From Hyaloscypha bicolor E (Eukaryota; Ascomycota; Leotiomycetes; Helotiales; Hyaloscyphaceae): DNA of 64,000 bases. This document shows positions 25,016-36,923 of the stretch, piece after piece. Under the pieces are notes generated by a model. That model was not told the origin of the DNA and did no database searches. It saw nothing but the letters and a program-made list of their open reading frames with translations. The stretch lies in NCBI RefSeq assembly GCF_002865645.1, contig NW_020194628.1:1984001-2048000 (forward strand). Direction: 5' to 3'. Position numbers and translations under genes: made by a program. Position 1 is the stretch's first letter. The number at the start of each line of letters is the position of its first letter.

Positions 25016-25393
25016 TGTAGATATATGTAAATCCTCTGATATCGTTGATGGGGATGGAATGAGAGGAGATAGAGAAGCGCCTCTTGGGCTCCTTCATGCA
25101 TCCGGTGCATCCCAACTGCTGACCCCACCGCACATCCTTGCAGCCAATCAATTCACTGCAAACATACTTAAGTAACACAGCAGCTCTGACGTACTGCGAG
25201 AGTTTAACTCAAGCGGCCGAGTATAATTATGATAATGTTTTAGCCATCTAAAGTTAACCTTACCAAGGAGACAATGTTTGTTGGTAGCAAGGGTCTCGAG
25301 CCGAGGTGGCCGCTGATTCGATTAGATGAAAAGAAAAGTAGTTCGAGAGCGGATTGAAATTTCTAAATCTATATTCTAGGTGGTCCTTTTCCC

Positions 25394-25811
25394 TTAATAT
25401 TCCATAACCTCAGCAACACCCTCCGGGATTTCCAGAGGCCACTTCACAATCCACTCCCAATCCTAGCTCACCAACCCAGCCAGTCCTCGGACTTCAAACT
25501 CGGCACCTTCAACCACCACAGCTCCTCTATATACTTCAGCAGCGCAAAGAGCCTCGCCAAGATAGCCAAAGCAAGTGGGTCGCCCTCTTCCAACAACCCC
25601 ACGAATCCCGCTGGAACCTCTCCTGGCAATATCGCTCTCCAGCTTGAATGCACAATTTGACGCGCTCTAAGTATTTTAAAGCTTGGGCGTAGATTTCTCT
25701 CCGCCCTGTTGGAAGAGATGGGTCGTACCAGAGGTACAGGAAAGGGTCATCTGGAAACTCCAGGGGAGACTCTTGTATCGGAACTAAAATCGCATCCAAA
25801 TCGGGGTTCAA
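25394..25811 (-). pseudogene. C-terminal relic of a Zn2Cys6 transcription factor
   Basis: Three overlapping minus-strand frames together read like the C-terminus of fungal C6-finger regulators: an upstream piece (PFLYLWYDPSLPTGRREIYA), then PAGFVGLLEEGDPLALAILA followed by RLFALLKYIEELWWL, then WEWIVKWPLEIPEG ending at 25394. Frames shift twice and no zinc cluster is found upstream, so this is a truncated remnant. Confidence 0.5.
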
Positions 25812-26379
25812 AAAAAAGTAGGCCCTGATATCTGAATCTCCGATATGAAGTAGAGCCTCGTGGCCAATTTTTCAAAGGCTAGTTTGCAGATAAAACCAGT
25901 TCAGGGGAGGCATGTAACTCATTGCTCGTTGCTAGGCAGATTGCTCTTGACTTGGTGTGGGCTTGCAGTAGGATAAAAGTGGTGAATATAGATAGAGAGT
26001 TTATGCTGGTGATCGATACCATTTCTCCTCTCTGTCTGGAAATGGTCTCATCCAGGATTTATTATATTGCTGCTCGTAATGAGATGTCATTAGGCATAAA
26101 GCTCAAGAGATGAATGGCTGCCAAGCCTAAAACGGCACTGTAAACATATTGACAATCAAAGGCGATGGATGGGATGGATTTAGTCCACATGTTGGCTCCA
26201 CAAAGTTCTTCACAGAGGGTAAGATGTGATCTGTGATTGTGGCATAATGGTAGAAGAGCCGCAATTCCATTGAACGTGATGTGTTAGTAGAACGGGATGG
26301 TCGAGAGCCCAAACCTAAATTTGTCGTTGAGTCCCTATCGATCTTGTTGTTGATGTGAGTGTGAAGTCAAATCCACTCA
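25812..26379. other. Spacer between two gene relics; nothing recognisable
   Basis: Short open stretches on both strands without family features. The missing 5' half of the downstream alpha/beta hydrolase is not found here. Confidence 0.4.
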
Positions 26380-26896
26380 GCTGCAAGTCCGGCTTTCTTC
26401 GAGGCATGGGGACTTCGCATTGCCACTGGACTAGCTCCTGGAAAATGGAGGGGTCGAGACAAGGGATATTTAACCTGGGTAGATGCCTTCGGAAGTGCGG
26501 CTACTTATAATTATCCGGATAGCTACGACAAAGAAGTCATATGGTATACTGAAAATGTGAGGCAGCCCTTGGCTGCGATTGAGCTGTTCACGCTTAGCAC
26601 GTTGCCCCTTAGGGCTTCCAATTTTGTCCGCCCTGTTATGGTAGGTTAAGACCTCCAAGTTGTGAGTAAGGAACCTCATTTTGATCAGATCATTAGAGGC
26701 GGATTTGACTTCGGCGTTTGCGGTGGAGACTGCAAAGGAGTGCTGAGCCAGGTACAAAGGAGAGGGACTCTTCCCGACCTCGACAGACTTTCAAGCAATT
26801 GCCCACCCTGGTGTCGGACATAGCATTAACTTCAGCTATAACGCAACAGGAGCTTATGGCGTGATGCCTGGTTATCTGAAGAAGCATTGGCTTTGA
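26380..26896 (+). pseudogene. 3' half of an alpha/beta-hydrolase gene, frameshifted
   Basis: The + strand reads AFFEAWGLRIATGLAPGKWR and onward to IRQPLA-like VRQPLAAIELFTLSTLPLRA and SNFVRPVM. A 48-nt intron follows (26641-26688, GTAGGT...TCAG), then GGFDFGVCGGDCKGVLSQV. One extra base near 26765 shifts the frame into LFPTSTDFQAI and then VGHSINFSYNATGAYGV, ending at TGA 26894-26896. GGDC and GHSINFSYNATGAY are typical of a fungal secreted-esterase-like alpha/beta hydrolase, the second holding the catalytic His. The nucleophile half is absent upstream. This is a broken remnant. Confidence 0.6.
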
Positions 26897-27738
26897 AAGA
26901 CTGTAATCTTGCTTGAGACGGCGATAGGAGAGGCAGAATTTTTCGGAGGGTAAATGATGTGAGAGGAATAGTTGCGCATTAATTCAAATAGTAATGATTA
27001 TCTTTCACTTAAAGAATCTTCAGGGAATCTCAGCAACCTTTCACCATAATCCACAGTATCCCATCTCTAATCGATAGTGCTAGGATTCATGGTTAATAAT
27101 GATGAATCTGACCCCTCGCGCTTGGGAAGCTCAGGAACCTGTCAACGTCAGTACAGATGAGAGCTTAATCTACCAGCGATCTCCCGGCAGCTGGAGTACA
27201 GCCTTCCAAGAAGCCGCGAAACGGCTGCGTTCACCTTCCGGGAGTTCATCGTGTCGAACAAGGCAGCAGGGTTGAGAACCGTTGGCATACGCGAGGGCAG
27301 CCAAATGAGGTGCAACTTAGGCGGGACCATCCTGTTGCTCAGAGACAGCCTCGAGGTGACATGGATGATGGATGAGCTGAGATTGAATTCAGTGCAGAAG
27401 AACAAGGGGATCATAAAACCACCTTATGTAAGGAAAGCCATAGTGAAGATGTGTCAGCAGCGTGGGAATCCTGTCGATCGCGGGGTAACTAACCTTAGGG
27501 GGCCAGCCTCGGTTACGGACGTCATGGAGCTCTAGAAGTACCTTTGGTCGATGTTGATCACAGAAAATTCTGAGGTAAGCTGTCTCTCCCCATGTAAGCT
27601 TAAGTATCAATTTGGTGATTCCTTTCATGGTATAAATTCCAAGAAAGTATAAGAACCGCCTCAGGCCCTCCAAGCCGGAGAAGTATCGCATCCAGACACT
27701 TCATACTTTCATACCTTCTCAAAGACCGAATCACGACC
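26897..27738. other. Intergenic, possible unrecognised minus-strand fragment
   Basis: Minus-strand open stretches at 27691-27389 (LTWGETAYLRIFCDQHRPKV) and 27414-27148 (NAAVSRLLGRLYSSCREIAG) look coding in composition but match no family I know. The last ~100 bp before 27739 are the epoxide hydrolase leader. Confidence 0.3.
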
Positions 27739-29383
27739 ATGACTCCACAACCTTACAAAATCTCCGTCCCACAGGAGAAAATCGATAACTTGAAGACGAA
27801 ACTTGGCCTCGCAAGCTTCCCAGATGAATTGGACTCTTCAGCATGGGATCTCGGGGTTCCCCTCGCTGACATGAAGCGACTGACGAAAGCGTGGGAGAAA
27901 TGGGTTTGGCGACAAGCGGAAGAGAGACTCAACAAGGTCCCTCAGTACCACACCAGCATTAAAGTTGACGGCTTTGATGTGTTGAACATTCATTTCGTCT
28001 GGCAAAAGAGCGAGACCAAAAATGCTATCCCGTTGCTTTTTGTTCATGGATGTACGTTTTCTATATTGTCCTTCCTCCATTTCGTCTCAATTTGTTTCAA
28101 TTCTCCAGGGGGTTACCCCTTAAACTCTCGACGCATCTTGGTACAACAGCATGACTTACATTCAAAAAGGGCCAGGGAGTTTCATCGAAGCTCTCCCCAT
28201 TCTCGACCTCCTGGCCAAACCCGGTGGCCCTGCTTTCCACATTGTCGCCCCTTCCCTCCCCAACTACGGGTTTTCCGAGGGTCCAAAGAAAAGGGGGTTT
28301 GCACTCGCTCAGTACGCTGAAACGTGCCACAAATTGATGCTCTCTCTCGGGTACAATGAGTATGTTACTCAAGGAGGAGACTGGGGATTCTGGGTCACAA
28401 GAGCAATTGGTGCTCTTTATCCAGAACACTGCAAGGCGAGCCATACCAACAGTGAGTGTATTTCCTTTCCAACGTCTTGTGGGTTGTATCTACTCTCTAC
28501 GCATGTATGTGAGGGAAAATAATTGCTGAAATATTTGGTCACTTCACAAAGCTCTCCTTTATCTTGCAATGCTAACCCCGAGACCACATAGTGATTCTAG
28601 CTCGTCGTCCAACCTGGTCAAAGAATCCATTCTTAGCCCTCCAGCATACCGTCATGCCCTATTCCCAGAGAGACAAAGCTGGATTCGAACGCTCAGCATG
28701 GTTTTCAAAGGAAGGCTATGGTTATAACTTGACCCAATCAACAAAACCTCAGACATTAGCCTATGCTCTGAATGACAGCCCTGTTGCGTTATTAGCTTGG
28801 ATATATGAGAAATTGCATGACTGGACTGATAACATGCCTTGGAGTGACGAGGAGATCTTGACGTGGGTCAGTATCTATCAGTTTTCGAGAATGGGTCCGG
28901 GTGCTGCTCACAGGTAAGTGGATGATGGGGAATATCTTCTCCAACATGAAATTCCCCCAAGGGCAATGCCTCGACAATCTTCATTGCAATTGCTGACTTA
29001 TTTATTAATCTAGGATATACTATGAGACCTTGCATACGAAATCGGGACTTGGAAATATCACCACAGCTGATCTGGGAGGATATATAAGCGGGGTCAAGTT
29101 GGGAATGGGTATCCCTTGCAAATCCAATATCCTCCAAGAAAGATACTGATTTATTGTAGCCTACAACCCAAAAGAGCTCGCCGTATTCCCCAAAACATGG
29201 TGTAGGACTCTGGGCCCGGTTGTTTATGAGGCCGAGAACGATTCCGGAGGGCATTTCTATGCTACTGAGAAGCCAGAATGGCTTGCAAGAGATTTGAGGG
29301 CGATGTTTGGGAAGGGAGGTGGAGCTTATGGGGTGGTGAAGAAGGGGAGCGGGTACGATGATGATGCTCGAGCAAAGTTGTGA
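27739..29383 (+). CDS. Epoxide hydrolase (EHN + alpha/beta hydrolase)
   Basis: Five exons: 27739-28051, 28170-28451, 28592-28913, 29014-29108 and 29160-29383; all phases close, giving 411 residues. The N-terminal EHN domain starts at about residue 3. The hydrolase core has the oxyanion motif HGWPGSF, reconstituted across intron 1, the nucleophile aspartate in [15 protein letters not shown], and the catalytic histidine in [12 protein letters not shown]. Microsomal-type epoxide hydrolases of filamentous fungi open epoxides to diols in detoxification or secondary metabolism. No N-terminal membrane anchor is seen, so it is probably soluble. Intron 1 (118 nt) is longer than the others. Confidence 0.9.
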
Positions 29384-29901
29384 GTCGGGCACGTGATGGT
29401 CTTTCATTGTACAGCACTTCTGGCTTCAATATATATTTCTTAGCACCAGTTGAACAGCCATAGAGGATGTCTAAACCTACGGTTCCACCTCGAGTCCGCA
29501 AGACAATACAGCTGTCAAGTTGTAAGCCCAAAATATCACATCTTCAGGTGTACCCTGTGCCTCACGTGATCTCTCCGAACTCCTGCTCCACTTGATTGGA
29601 ACAACTCCAGTGGATGTGGGTTCCATTCGATCTTATTATGTATACATTAGTGCATTTTTTGGATCCTTGATCCCTGGACTCAAAGTCGTCACATGAAATG
29701 TCAAACATGTCGAAAAAAGAGTGGAGTAGTTCTATTCCCATGTGTGAAACCTATCCGCTAATATGCATTCATGAATCTAATGCTTCTAGAACAGTACTGT
29801 ACAGTCTATTTTATGCCCGTGCCGTCTATGTTCTATGTCTATTTTGCACCCTTCTATTCTCCTACAATCATCTCATGCCGGTGCCGTTCCCATCTATGAA
29901 T
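29384..29901. other. Convergent spacer epoxide hydrolase / ATP9
   Basis: No gene; AT-rich 3' regions of two convergent genes. Confidence 0.5.
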
Positions 29902-30449
29902 CTACACGTACTTGCACATCATGGCAACCATGAGATCGAACAGACCGATAGCCTCAACGAAGGCAAAACCCAAAATAGCGTACGCGAAGAGTTGTCCTCG
30001 CATGCTTGGGTTGCGGGCAACGGCCATCAGGAGAGCTGCGAACACCATGCCGATACCGATTCCGGCACCACCGAGACCGATGGCTGCTGAGCCCATACCC
30101 AAGTTTTGGGAGACTTGGACCATGGCTGTGGCGATTTCGGAGGAGAATGGGCGGACGGTTTGACGGCCCATGATGTTGCGGGTGGTGGCATTGAGGATTT
30201 GAGATGCTTGTTGACGCTTCAGGGTTTGGAAGGGGGCATTGGAGCGGATGCCAGATGAGACGCCTGTGTTTGATATGTAAGTGAATGCTGGGGCGATGTG
30301 AGGCATCGAGGAAGGTAGGACTTACCAGAGAAGGCCCGTTGAGAGCCATTGGCCTTGACGCTGCTGCGAAGGATAGGGCGGGCAACCTTAGCAGAGGTTG
30401 AGCCCATGAGGGAGGCCACCTTAGGGGCAAACATGCGTGTGGCAGCCAT
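29902..30449 (-). CDS. ATP9: Mitochondrial ATP synthase subunit 9 (c-ring proteolipid)
   Basis: Exon 1 (30449-30326) and exon 2 (30263-29902), joined by GTAAGT...ACAG, give 161 residues. The first ~80 residues are a basic mitochondrial presequence ending near GRQTVRPFSSEIATAM. The mature proteolipid has two hydrophobic hairpin helices: GSAAIGLGGAGIGIGMVFAA and QLFAYAILGFAFVEAIGLFD. The proton-carrying glutamate (FVEAIGL) and the polar loop (ARNPSMRGQ) are intact. It forms the Fo c-ring. Nuclear location of this gene is typical of filamentous ascomycetes. Unlike many orthologues the C-terminus reads MMCKYV. Confidence 0.95.
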
Positions 30450-32098
30450 TGTAGAGGAGAGAGTGAGAAGGGCGGAGATGATTGGAAGAGAGCAAAGTCT
30501 GGAGAGAATGAGGGGAGAATGGAGGTGAAGTGTGCTAGAATCGTAGAACTTCAAAAGAGGCAGAAAGAAAGGATGGGAGCTCGAGGAGGAAAATTTTCTT
30601 GAGACAGTGGACAGCAAACTGAGAAGCGGCTCCGTCTCTCATTTAGATCCCGGTTGTTCTCATCAAGGTGGGAACAACCGCAAGGTGATCTGAGAGTGAT
30701 GTGCAGGGTTGGGAGGCGTAACTTCTTTGGGTTTGAGACATTACACTTGACTGTCTCCTTGACTCCTTGAGGCTCAAATCCCTTTTGGTGGATCCAATAA
30801 CGGGTCTGAATCCACTGCTGGTGGATTCAAGAATGGATCCATCCTAGAAGAAAAAAACTCAAAGCGTGGGACGTGAGAATCCACCGAGTGGCAGAAAAGG
30901 ACCTGGGCAAGGAGGTAGCTACGGGAAAACGCGGACATTCGCATCTCAGGAAGATTGATTTTTTTTTGGTTTTGGGTCTCTCTGACGCTTTCATTTGCTT
31001 CTTCCCGGCAGGCTGGGTAGCTTGTGCCGGCTGGCTGCAGTGCTGCACTACACAGCGAATGGCGTTCCGGCTCTACCCAAGCCTGCAACGAGTCAACACC
31101 ACAGCCCACAAACGAGGCCAGGAACTCGAATAGGGTGGGGGTCAACTTGGGGGTCACGGCCGAAGTCCAAGAAGACACGTTCCAGCTTCCGTTGGCGTCA
31201 GCTGCTGGATGGATTGGACATGGAATAATGATGGGTCAGGAACATTGAAAACAAGGATCTGACGCCACCATGCAAATCTCATGTCTTACTGGACTCACTG
31301 GAGTCTGGAGCGAGGAATGCAATGTCGGTGCCGCTGCTGATTGCTCGAGGTCAGGTTAAGGATCCGGGATCGCAGCCGCAAGTGCGTGCTTGACGGAATG
31401 AACGTCGAACAAGGGCTGCGCTAGCCCGCTTGCGCCGACAATTGTCCGATCCGAAAGCTCCCGACACATCTCAAATCTCAAAGCTCCTCGATGAGCAAGC
31501 AATTTTCGTCCGAAGGAGGCAGCATTTTCAAGGTGTGCTGTTGCTATTCGTATGAATCGCATCTCGTCCTGTATTCGAGAGAAGCTGCCGGAAGCCTTGC
31601 GCGACGCCTTCTGAGCTCGGTATTCCAGCAGCAAACAGCTTTTCTCCGAGCAAGCTCCCAGCCCGCACCTCGAAGGCTTTTTTTTTTGTTCAAGGATGCC
31701 CCTGTCGCACGCTAAATCCAAGATCGTACGCTTTCGTACAGTAGCTTCAGGGGCTCGCTATGTGCCGGGGAACCAAAAGAGTGGTCCGCGGACCGCTGCC
31801 ATGGCCCATGGCTGAGAGCCTGAGAGCTTCTGAACCTGGCTGCAGGCGGCAGCTGAGAAGCTTCCATGCAGTGAGCTCCCGAAGCCGAGATGACATCTGT
31901 CTATTTTAACATACCGAGGCTCCTTGGCAGCCTTGTTGTATGGCCATTGGCCCTCCCACCTTTAACTTGTGAAGAGACACAACTCAAGTGTGGCTACTTG
32001 AATATCTCCTGTGCCAGTGTGCCATATCCGCTGCCGCAGCGCTGAAGGTTAGGAAGGCTTATATTATCAACAACGTCGCTGCTATATTCTTAGTTCAT
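30450..32098. other. Intergenic, ATP9 promoter and AKR1 3' flank
   Basis: 1.65 kb without a recognised gene. ATP9 upstream DNA lies at 30450-30700. Short related strings (GGTGGATCCAA, GGTGGATTCAA, ATGGATCCATCC) occur at 30789-30845. A homopolymer T run lies at 31680. Confidence 0.5.
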
Positions 32099-34556
32099 TC
32101 ATACAGTATCCTCGGCAGCTACAGCCTCATACGCTTCACCGCCGCCTCGTCTCCTCATAGCCAACCGAGGACTCTCATACATGCTCGTATAGTCCACTGA
32201 CTGCCCTCCCAGCATGGCCGAGCCATTCTCCCTCTTCCCAAATATCGGTGCTGGATCACACCAGAAGTCCTTGCAATTTCCAATACAGCCATTCGAGAAA
32301 GGATTGCGAGCTTGTCGTGGCCGGTTCTTGTTGCCTCCATATGCATCCAAGGCGGTATCGACGAAAGTATCAATTCCCAGAATCTTTTTCCATTGGGCAA
32401 GGCAACCAGCTTTGTGGTGGTGGTGATGACCAGGAGCGTGTGTAGGTGGTAGAGCCGGATCAGGGCCCATACCCGCACCTCCCACTTGAGCTCCTGACCA
32501 TGACCCTGCACCGGTAGTGAGTGCTGAAGTGATGGCTTCTGAGGCTTTGCCTTGGGAATGATGAGCGCCGCGCATATTCTCATAAGTCGTCAGAGCCCTC
32601 GAAATCTGCACAAATTGCACAAACATCAACATAGTTACCCACGTCAATTGCAATGTCGCCCAAATCACAAGTACCAGAGTGTACGGATCTGAATTCACAA
32701 CGCGGCATAGGCCTTCTCCTAGAATATTGCACTCTGGATCACCTGTCTCTTGTATGGACTCAAAGTCTTGTCATCGTCAGCTAGGATGTGTGCTCGGGAG
32801 ATCAGTGGCCTTACATCCAATCGTTAACCTTACTAGAACCAGAATACCAGCTTCCAAGTTGATTAGATAGAGGAAGAAGTGGCGGTGATTATTTATCCCA
32901 ATGCAATTATTGACCCATGGGCAATGGCTGTAAAAGTTGTTAGTAGTTTCCGCAAGGATACAAATCGGGATACTGACTGATCATGCTTCGCCACGCAGCG
33001 ATTGCATCTTTTACAATGCTTGCTTCTCAGAGGCATTCGAACCATGCAGGGAACGCAGAAATTCTGCTCATCAAACTTCCACAACTCTAACAGCTCATCG
33101 ATGACAGCCTTTTGCTGCGTGAGGCCACCGAGTTTGGGCACGAACCCAGGCTCATAGAACATTGTGCAGAAATAGAAATACCCGCAAAGACTATAGAATA
33201 CCCCGAAGGCAATGTTGCTGATGGGATATGTTGAAAATGTTCCTAGGCCTGATTAGCGATGATAACGGCCTTATGATGGAATTGCACATACCAGGGAGGA
33301 TGGTTGTTAACCATCGTAATCCTACCCAAAACAGAGTGGCGGCAAAGATACCCGCGAGCCAAGGCTATTTGATCAGCGTTCTACACTTCACCAGAGACAT
33401 AAGGAGCTTACCGTTTTATGGATATGTCTCATATCGGACGGAGCGTACTCCATGACCTGCATGGCAACCCATTGCAAAGCATAGCCAGCGAAAAGAGCAA
33501 GAGGTATACCAGCAAATACCACCATGTGACTTGAGACCATTACCATCACCCACAAGATCAGGAATGGCCAGAGAAAGAAGAACTTTGACATGAATCCCCG
33601 TTTGTCTTTCATCAAATATGAAGACATTGGAAACTCGAGCGTCTTCTGTTTGGCGTCTTCAGTATAGCCAGATTCCTTCAATGCCTTCTGCCACATCCTC
33701 TCCGTCTTCATCTCAGCTGCCAGGGTGTCCGGCGATCGACCGTCTGCCGTCTCTGCGAATCGATCAGATCCATATTCGATCAATTTCTGTATGCAGCCCG
33801 GAGATCCCTTCACAAGAGCCCAATGTAATGCGGTGAATCCTGTCTCGTCGGTTGCATGAACGTTCGCACCCCATCTCAGAAACAGATCAACGTGAGCCGG
33901 GTACCCCTTATACGCCGCCCACATAAGACAAGTATGTCCATGGCTATCCGGAATGTCTACATCGATGTTTTGGTGCAAGAGTAAGGTAACGGAAAGGATG
34001 CTGCTTTCGAAGGTCGCCAGATGAAGTATATTATAACCTTGGACATCGGTGATCAGGGGGTCCGCGCCATGCTGAAGCAATAGGTTAACAGTATAGTAAT
34101 GGCATCGTTGTGCGGCCCACATGGCTGGTGTAGCTACCGACTCTCCCCCTTTCTTGTTGACATCGGCGCCGGCCTTCAGGAGAAATTGGCACAACGCATA
34201 CCGATTATTGATTGCGGCCCACTGTAAATGGGGTCAGTAAGTCCACCGCCAAGGAGAATTGCAGGCCAAAGTACATGTAATGGGGTAATGCCCTCGGCGT
34301 CGCTATATGAAGCGTCGAATTTCCCACTGTCGTAGAGTTTCTCGACCCCCTGAATATCGCCCATACGAGCAAGTTGCATAATATCATCTTCTGGACTAAA
34401 ATCATGCCCCGAAGGATTGATCTCCTCGAGTTCGACATGATTATCATCGCTCAGCTTGGGCGCCACGACCGACGCCTTGCCGTTGGGCATGATTGGAGAA
34501 TTGTTGTGCGCTGTCCCAGCTGTATTTGTTGGAGGTTTCGAGCCCGCGTGTGCCAT
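32099..34556 (-). CDS. AKR1: Palmitoyltransferase AKR1 (ankyrin-DHHC)
   Basis: Six exons: 34556-34275, 34221-33412, 33364-33292, 33242-32978, 32927-32815 and 32766-32099; phases close, giving 736 residues. About six ankyrin repeats ([40 protein letters not shown]) precede transmembrane spans. A zinc-rich DHHC domain follows ([20 protein letters not shown]), and the catalytic [12 protein letters not shown] is formed across intron 4. Later come further spans and the TTYENMRG motif. AKR1 S-acylates proteins at the Golgi, such as casein kinase Yck2 in yeast, and acts in endocytosis. A His-rich stretch ([10 protein letters not shown]) precedes a cysteine-rich C-terminal segment. Confidence 0.95.
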
Positions 34557-34896
34557 TTCAGGATGACGGCGCGATGGCGATTGAATTCGATCGGAAGGAG
34601 CAATGCTGGCAGTGGGAGACTATGAGCTTCGCGCAAGAGAGGTCATGTCATATCGTTGCTGACGAGCGGTTATTCGTGCAATTGAGGATACAATCATCAG
34701 GTCGCCTGCACTTGCGTAGGGGAGCGAGGCTGAGCACCAAGAAAAGGAAATGTGACAGGGGTTGAGTGGAGTCAATCTTCACTTGCCCCGAAGCCTTGCC
34801 TCGCCATCTTCAACAGAGACATACTTGATACCACAACCAAACTCCCCGCAGCCTTTTGACGGCTTTGGCCAGCTGAATCTTTGCAACCCGGGCATC
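34557..34896. other. Short divergent promoter AKR1 / SRP receptor beta
   Basis: 340 bp between two divergent ATGs. An in-frame upstream ATG at 34762 could extend the SRP-receptor gene by 45 codons, but that extension has no family features. Confidence 0.5.
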
Positions 34897-35818
34897 ATGG
34901 CTGCCATGCAAGACTTGCTGCATGCCCTGCTAAATCCTTCCCCTCTGGGTCTGGCAATTGCGATCCTGCTCGCCGTCACGATCCCCATCTTCCTCCACTC
35001 AGTCGTCTTCCGAAGCAGCGGCCTCACTACATTACCGTCAATTCTCTTGATCGGCCCCAGCGGCTCTGGCAAGACATCTCTTATTACTTTAGTGAGCAGC
35101 AGTCCTTATCCTCCCTAGATATTCGCTGACTTTCCTCAAGTTCGAACGTGGCACAAAGGCAGCTGCCACTCACACTTCTCAAACCCCAATAGCTGTCGAA
35201 TGCTCATTACCAGTTGGAGCCGTAGCTAGCTCGGACAAATATCGCTCAGACAATGATCCGACGAATCAGACGCACAAGAAGTTCCTCTTGATCGACACTC
35301 CCGGCCACGGAAAGCTCAGGCACCACGCCCTAGCGAGTCTCACCAACCCGCAGAATCTGAAGGGGCTTATCTTCTTGGTGGATGCTGCTACACTATCAGC
35401 TGGAGATGAGGGGTTGAGGCAGACAGCAGACTATCTCCATGATGTCTTGCTCTTATTGCAGAAGAGAGTGACTGGGAGTAAAGCTGCGAAAGCAATGAAG
35501 GAGATCCCAGTCCTGATCGCTGCGAACAAGATGGATCTGTTCATAGCGCTTCCCGCAGCCCTTGTGAAGAGTAGCCTCGAGGCTGAGATTACAAAGGTCA
35601 GGACATCTAGGTCAAAAGGCTTGCTGGATTCGGGTATTGGAATGGGAGATGCTGAGGACGAGAAGGATGACTGGCTGGGAGAGATGGGTTCCACCAGCTT
35701 CAAGTTCTCTCAGATGGAAGAGTTTGATATCTCGGTTGAGGTCTTGGGTGGTAATGTGGTGGGAGGAGAAGGTCCAACGGTTGATAAGTGGTGGAAATGG
35801 ATCTCAGAGAGACTTTGA
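34897..35818 (+). CDS. SRP102: Signal recognition particle receptor subunit beta
   Basis: Exon 1 (34897-35091) and exon 2 (35141-35818), joined by GTGAGC...CAAG in phase 0, give 290 residues from MAAMQDLL. An N-terminal membrane anchor (LGLAIAILLAVTIPIFLHSV) is followed by an Arf-like GTPase: P-loop GPSGSGKTS, G3 IDTPGHGKLR and G4 AANKMD. SR-beta anchors SR-alpha in the ER membrane and receives SRP-ribosome complexes. I chose the ATG at 34897 over 34762 because it lies directly before the membrane anchor, as in the family. It is functionally linked to SRP72 at 13.3 kb, and both 3' flanks share a hairpin repeat. Confidence 0.92.
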
Positions 35819-36923
35819 GAAGCTCCGAATACATTATTGCGAACTATCGAAAGTGTTCTAGCAGTGCCTCTCAATAGACCTGGCGAGTTAGTACTCAGCA
35901 ATAAGTCTAGCCGCAACTTGATGCACTCCGGGCATTCTCCGAGTCCCATCCTCCAGAGATGTTCTTGTGTCTTTAAGACGCATAAGTCTCCTCCAGGGAT
36001 GATCGTGTCTTTTCTCTTCTCTCCCTCATACGGTGAGACTGAAACTAAATCTCATTGGACCAGAAACTGTTGGCACATTGATACGATACGCCACAAAAAC
36101 TGGAGGAGCTATTCACTTTACTCTAAGGGTATTCTCAATGTACCAACGTTTGTTAGGACATCCGACCGATATGCAACAAACTCTTAAATGATATTCACTT
36201 TTGATATGGAGGACCAGATGAAAGTCAACTCTGATCTCAAGACAACTTTATCTTAACATAACTTTCGCTTCAGATCGGAGAAAAGCTCACGACATAGAGT
36301 AAATGGACTTTCATCCCATGCCAAGTGATGAGATGAGATCAAGGCACCTTTCATCTGATATAAAAGGAAGATATAAAGGGTTAGTTGGGTACCTCAATGA
36401 ACCAGAAAACCTTGCACTAATAAGATGCCGGGGCAATATTGGCAACGAGCGAACGTGAAAATTCAGCTAACTTGACAACCTCATTGCACCAGAACTTTTG
36501 GAACATTGACGCAACACGCAACAAAAGGTTGGCTCCAGAATTTTTCACTTTTCAATTATAGGGCAATCCTCATGGGCGGACTCTCCACCAGCACCCGGTG
36601 GGCCATCAAGAAACTCTTCCTGCAACCTCTGGAGCTCACAAATTTGCATCAATTTGTCCAAAATAGGGAAGTACATCACAAAATGGTTGGTAAATCACAC
36701 TGATCACTGGCAGATGGGACTTTGCTCAGAGACAAGGCACATAAAGCCAGTCAATTCAGTTCGTAATTAGCAGTTAAGTGCTTGCACACTCTATCTCTCT
36801 ACCATCATTCGGACTGTAGTGTTGAATCTACCTGTAAGTCTTTTCCGTAACGCCTCGCAATTTGCATCGAAACCCTTCGACAAATCATAAAAAGCGTAAA
36901 GCATAAATACGTAAATAAAAAAA
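35819..36923. repeat. 3' spacer with three copies of the ~70-bp hairpin repeat
   Basis: Copies at 36051-36119, 36133-36202 and 36480-36552. Each starts CTCA(A/T)TG-ACCA, continues to GG-ACAT, then a GCAACAAA-like core, and ends TTCACTTT. The third shares ACCAGAACTTTTGGAACATT plus GA exactly with the copy at 15482. No gene is seen in this 1.1 kb. Confidence 0.75.

Noticed and set aside
34762..34896. Upstream ATG extending the SRP-receptor beta protein by 45 residues
   Set aside because: The extension has no family similarity and would place 45 residues before the N-terminal membrane anchor; the ATG at 34897 fits better.
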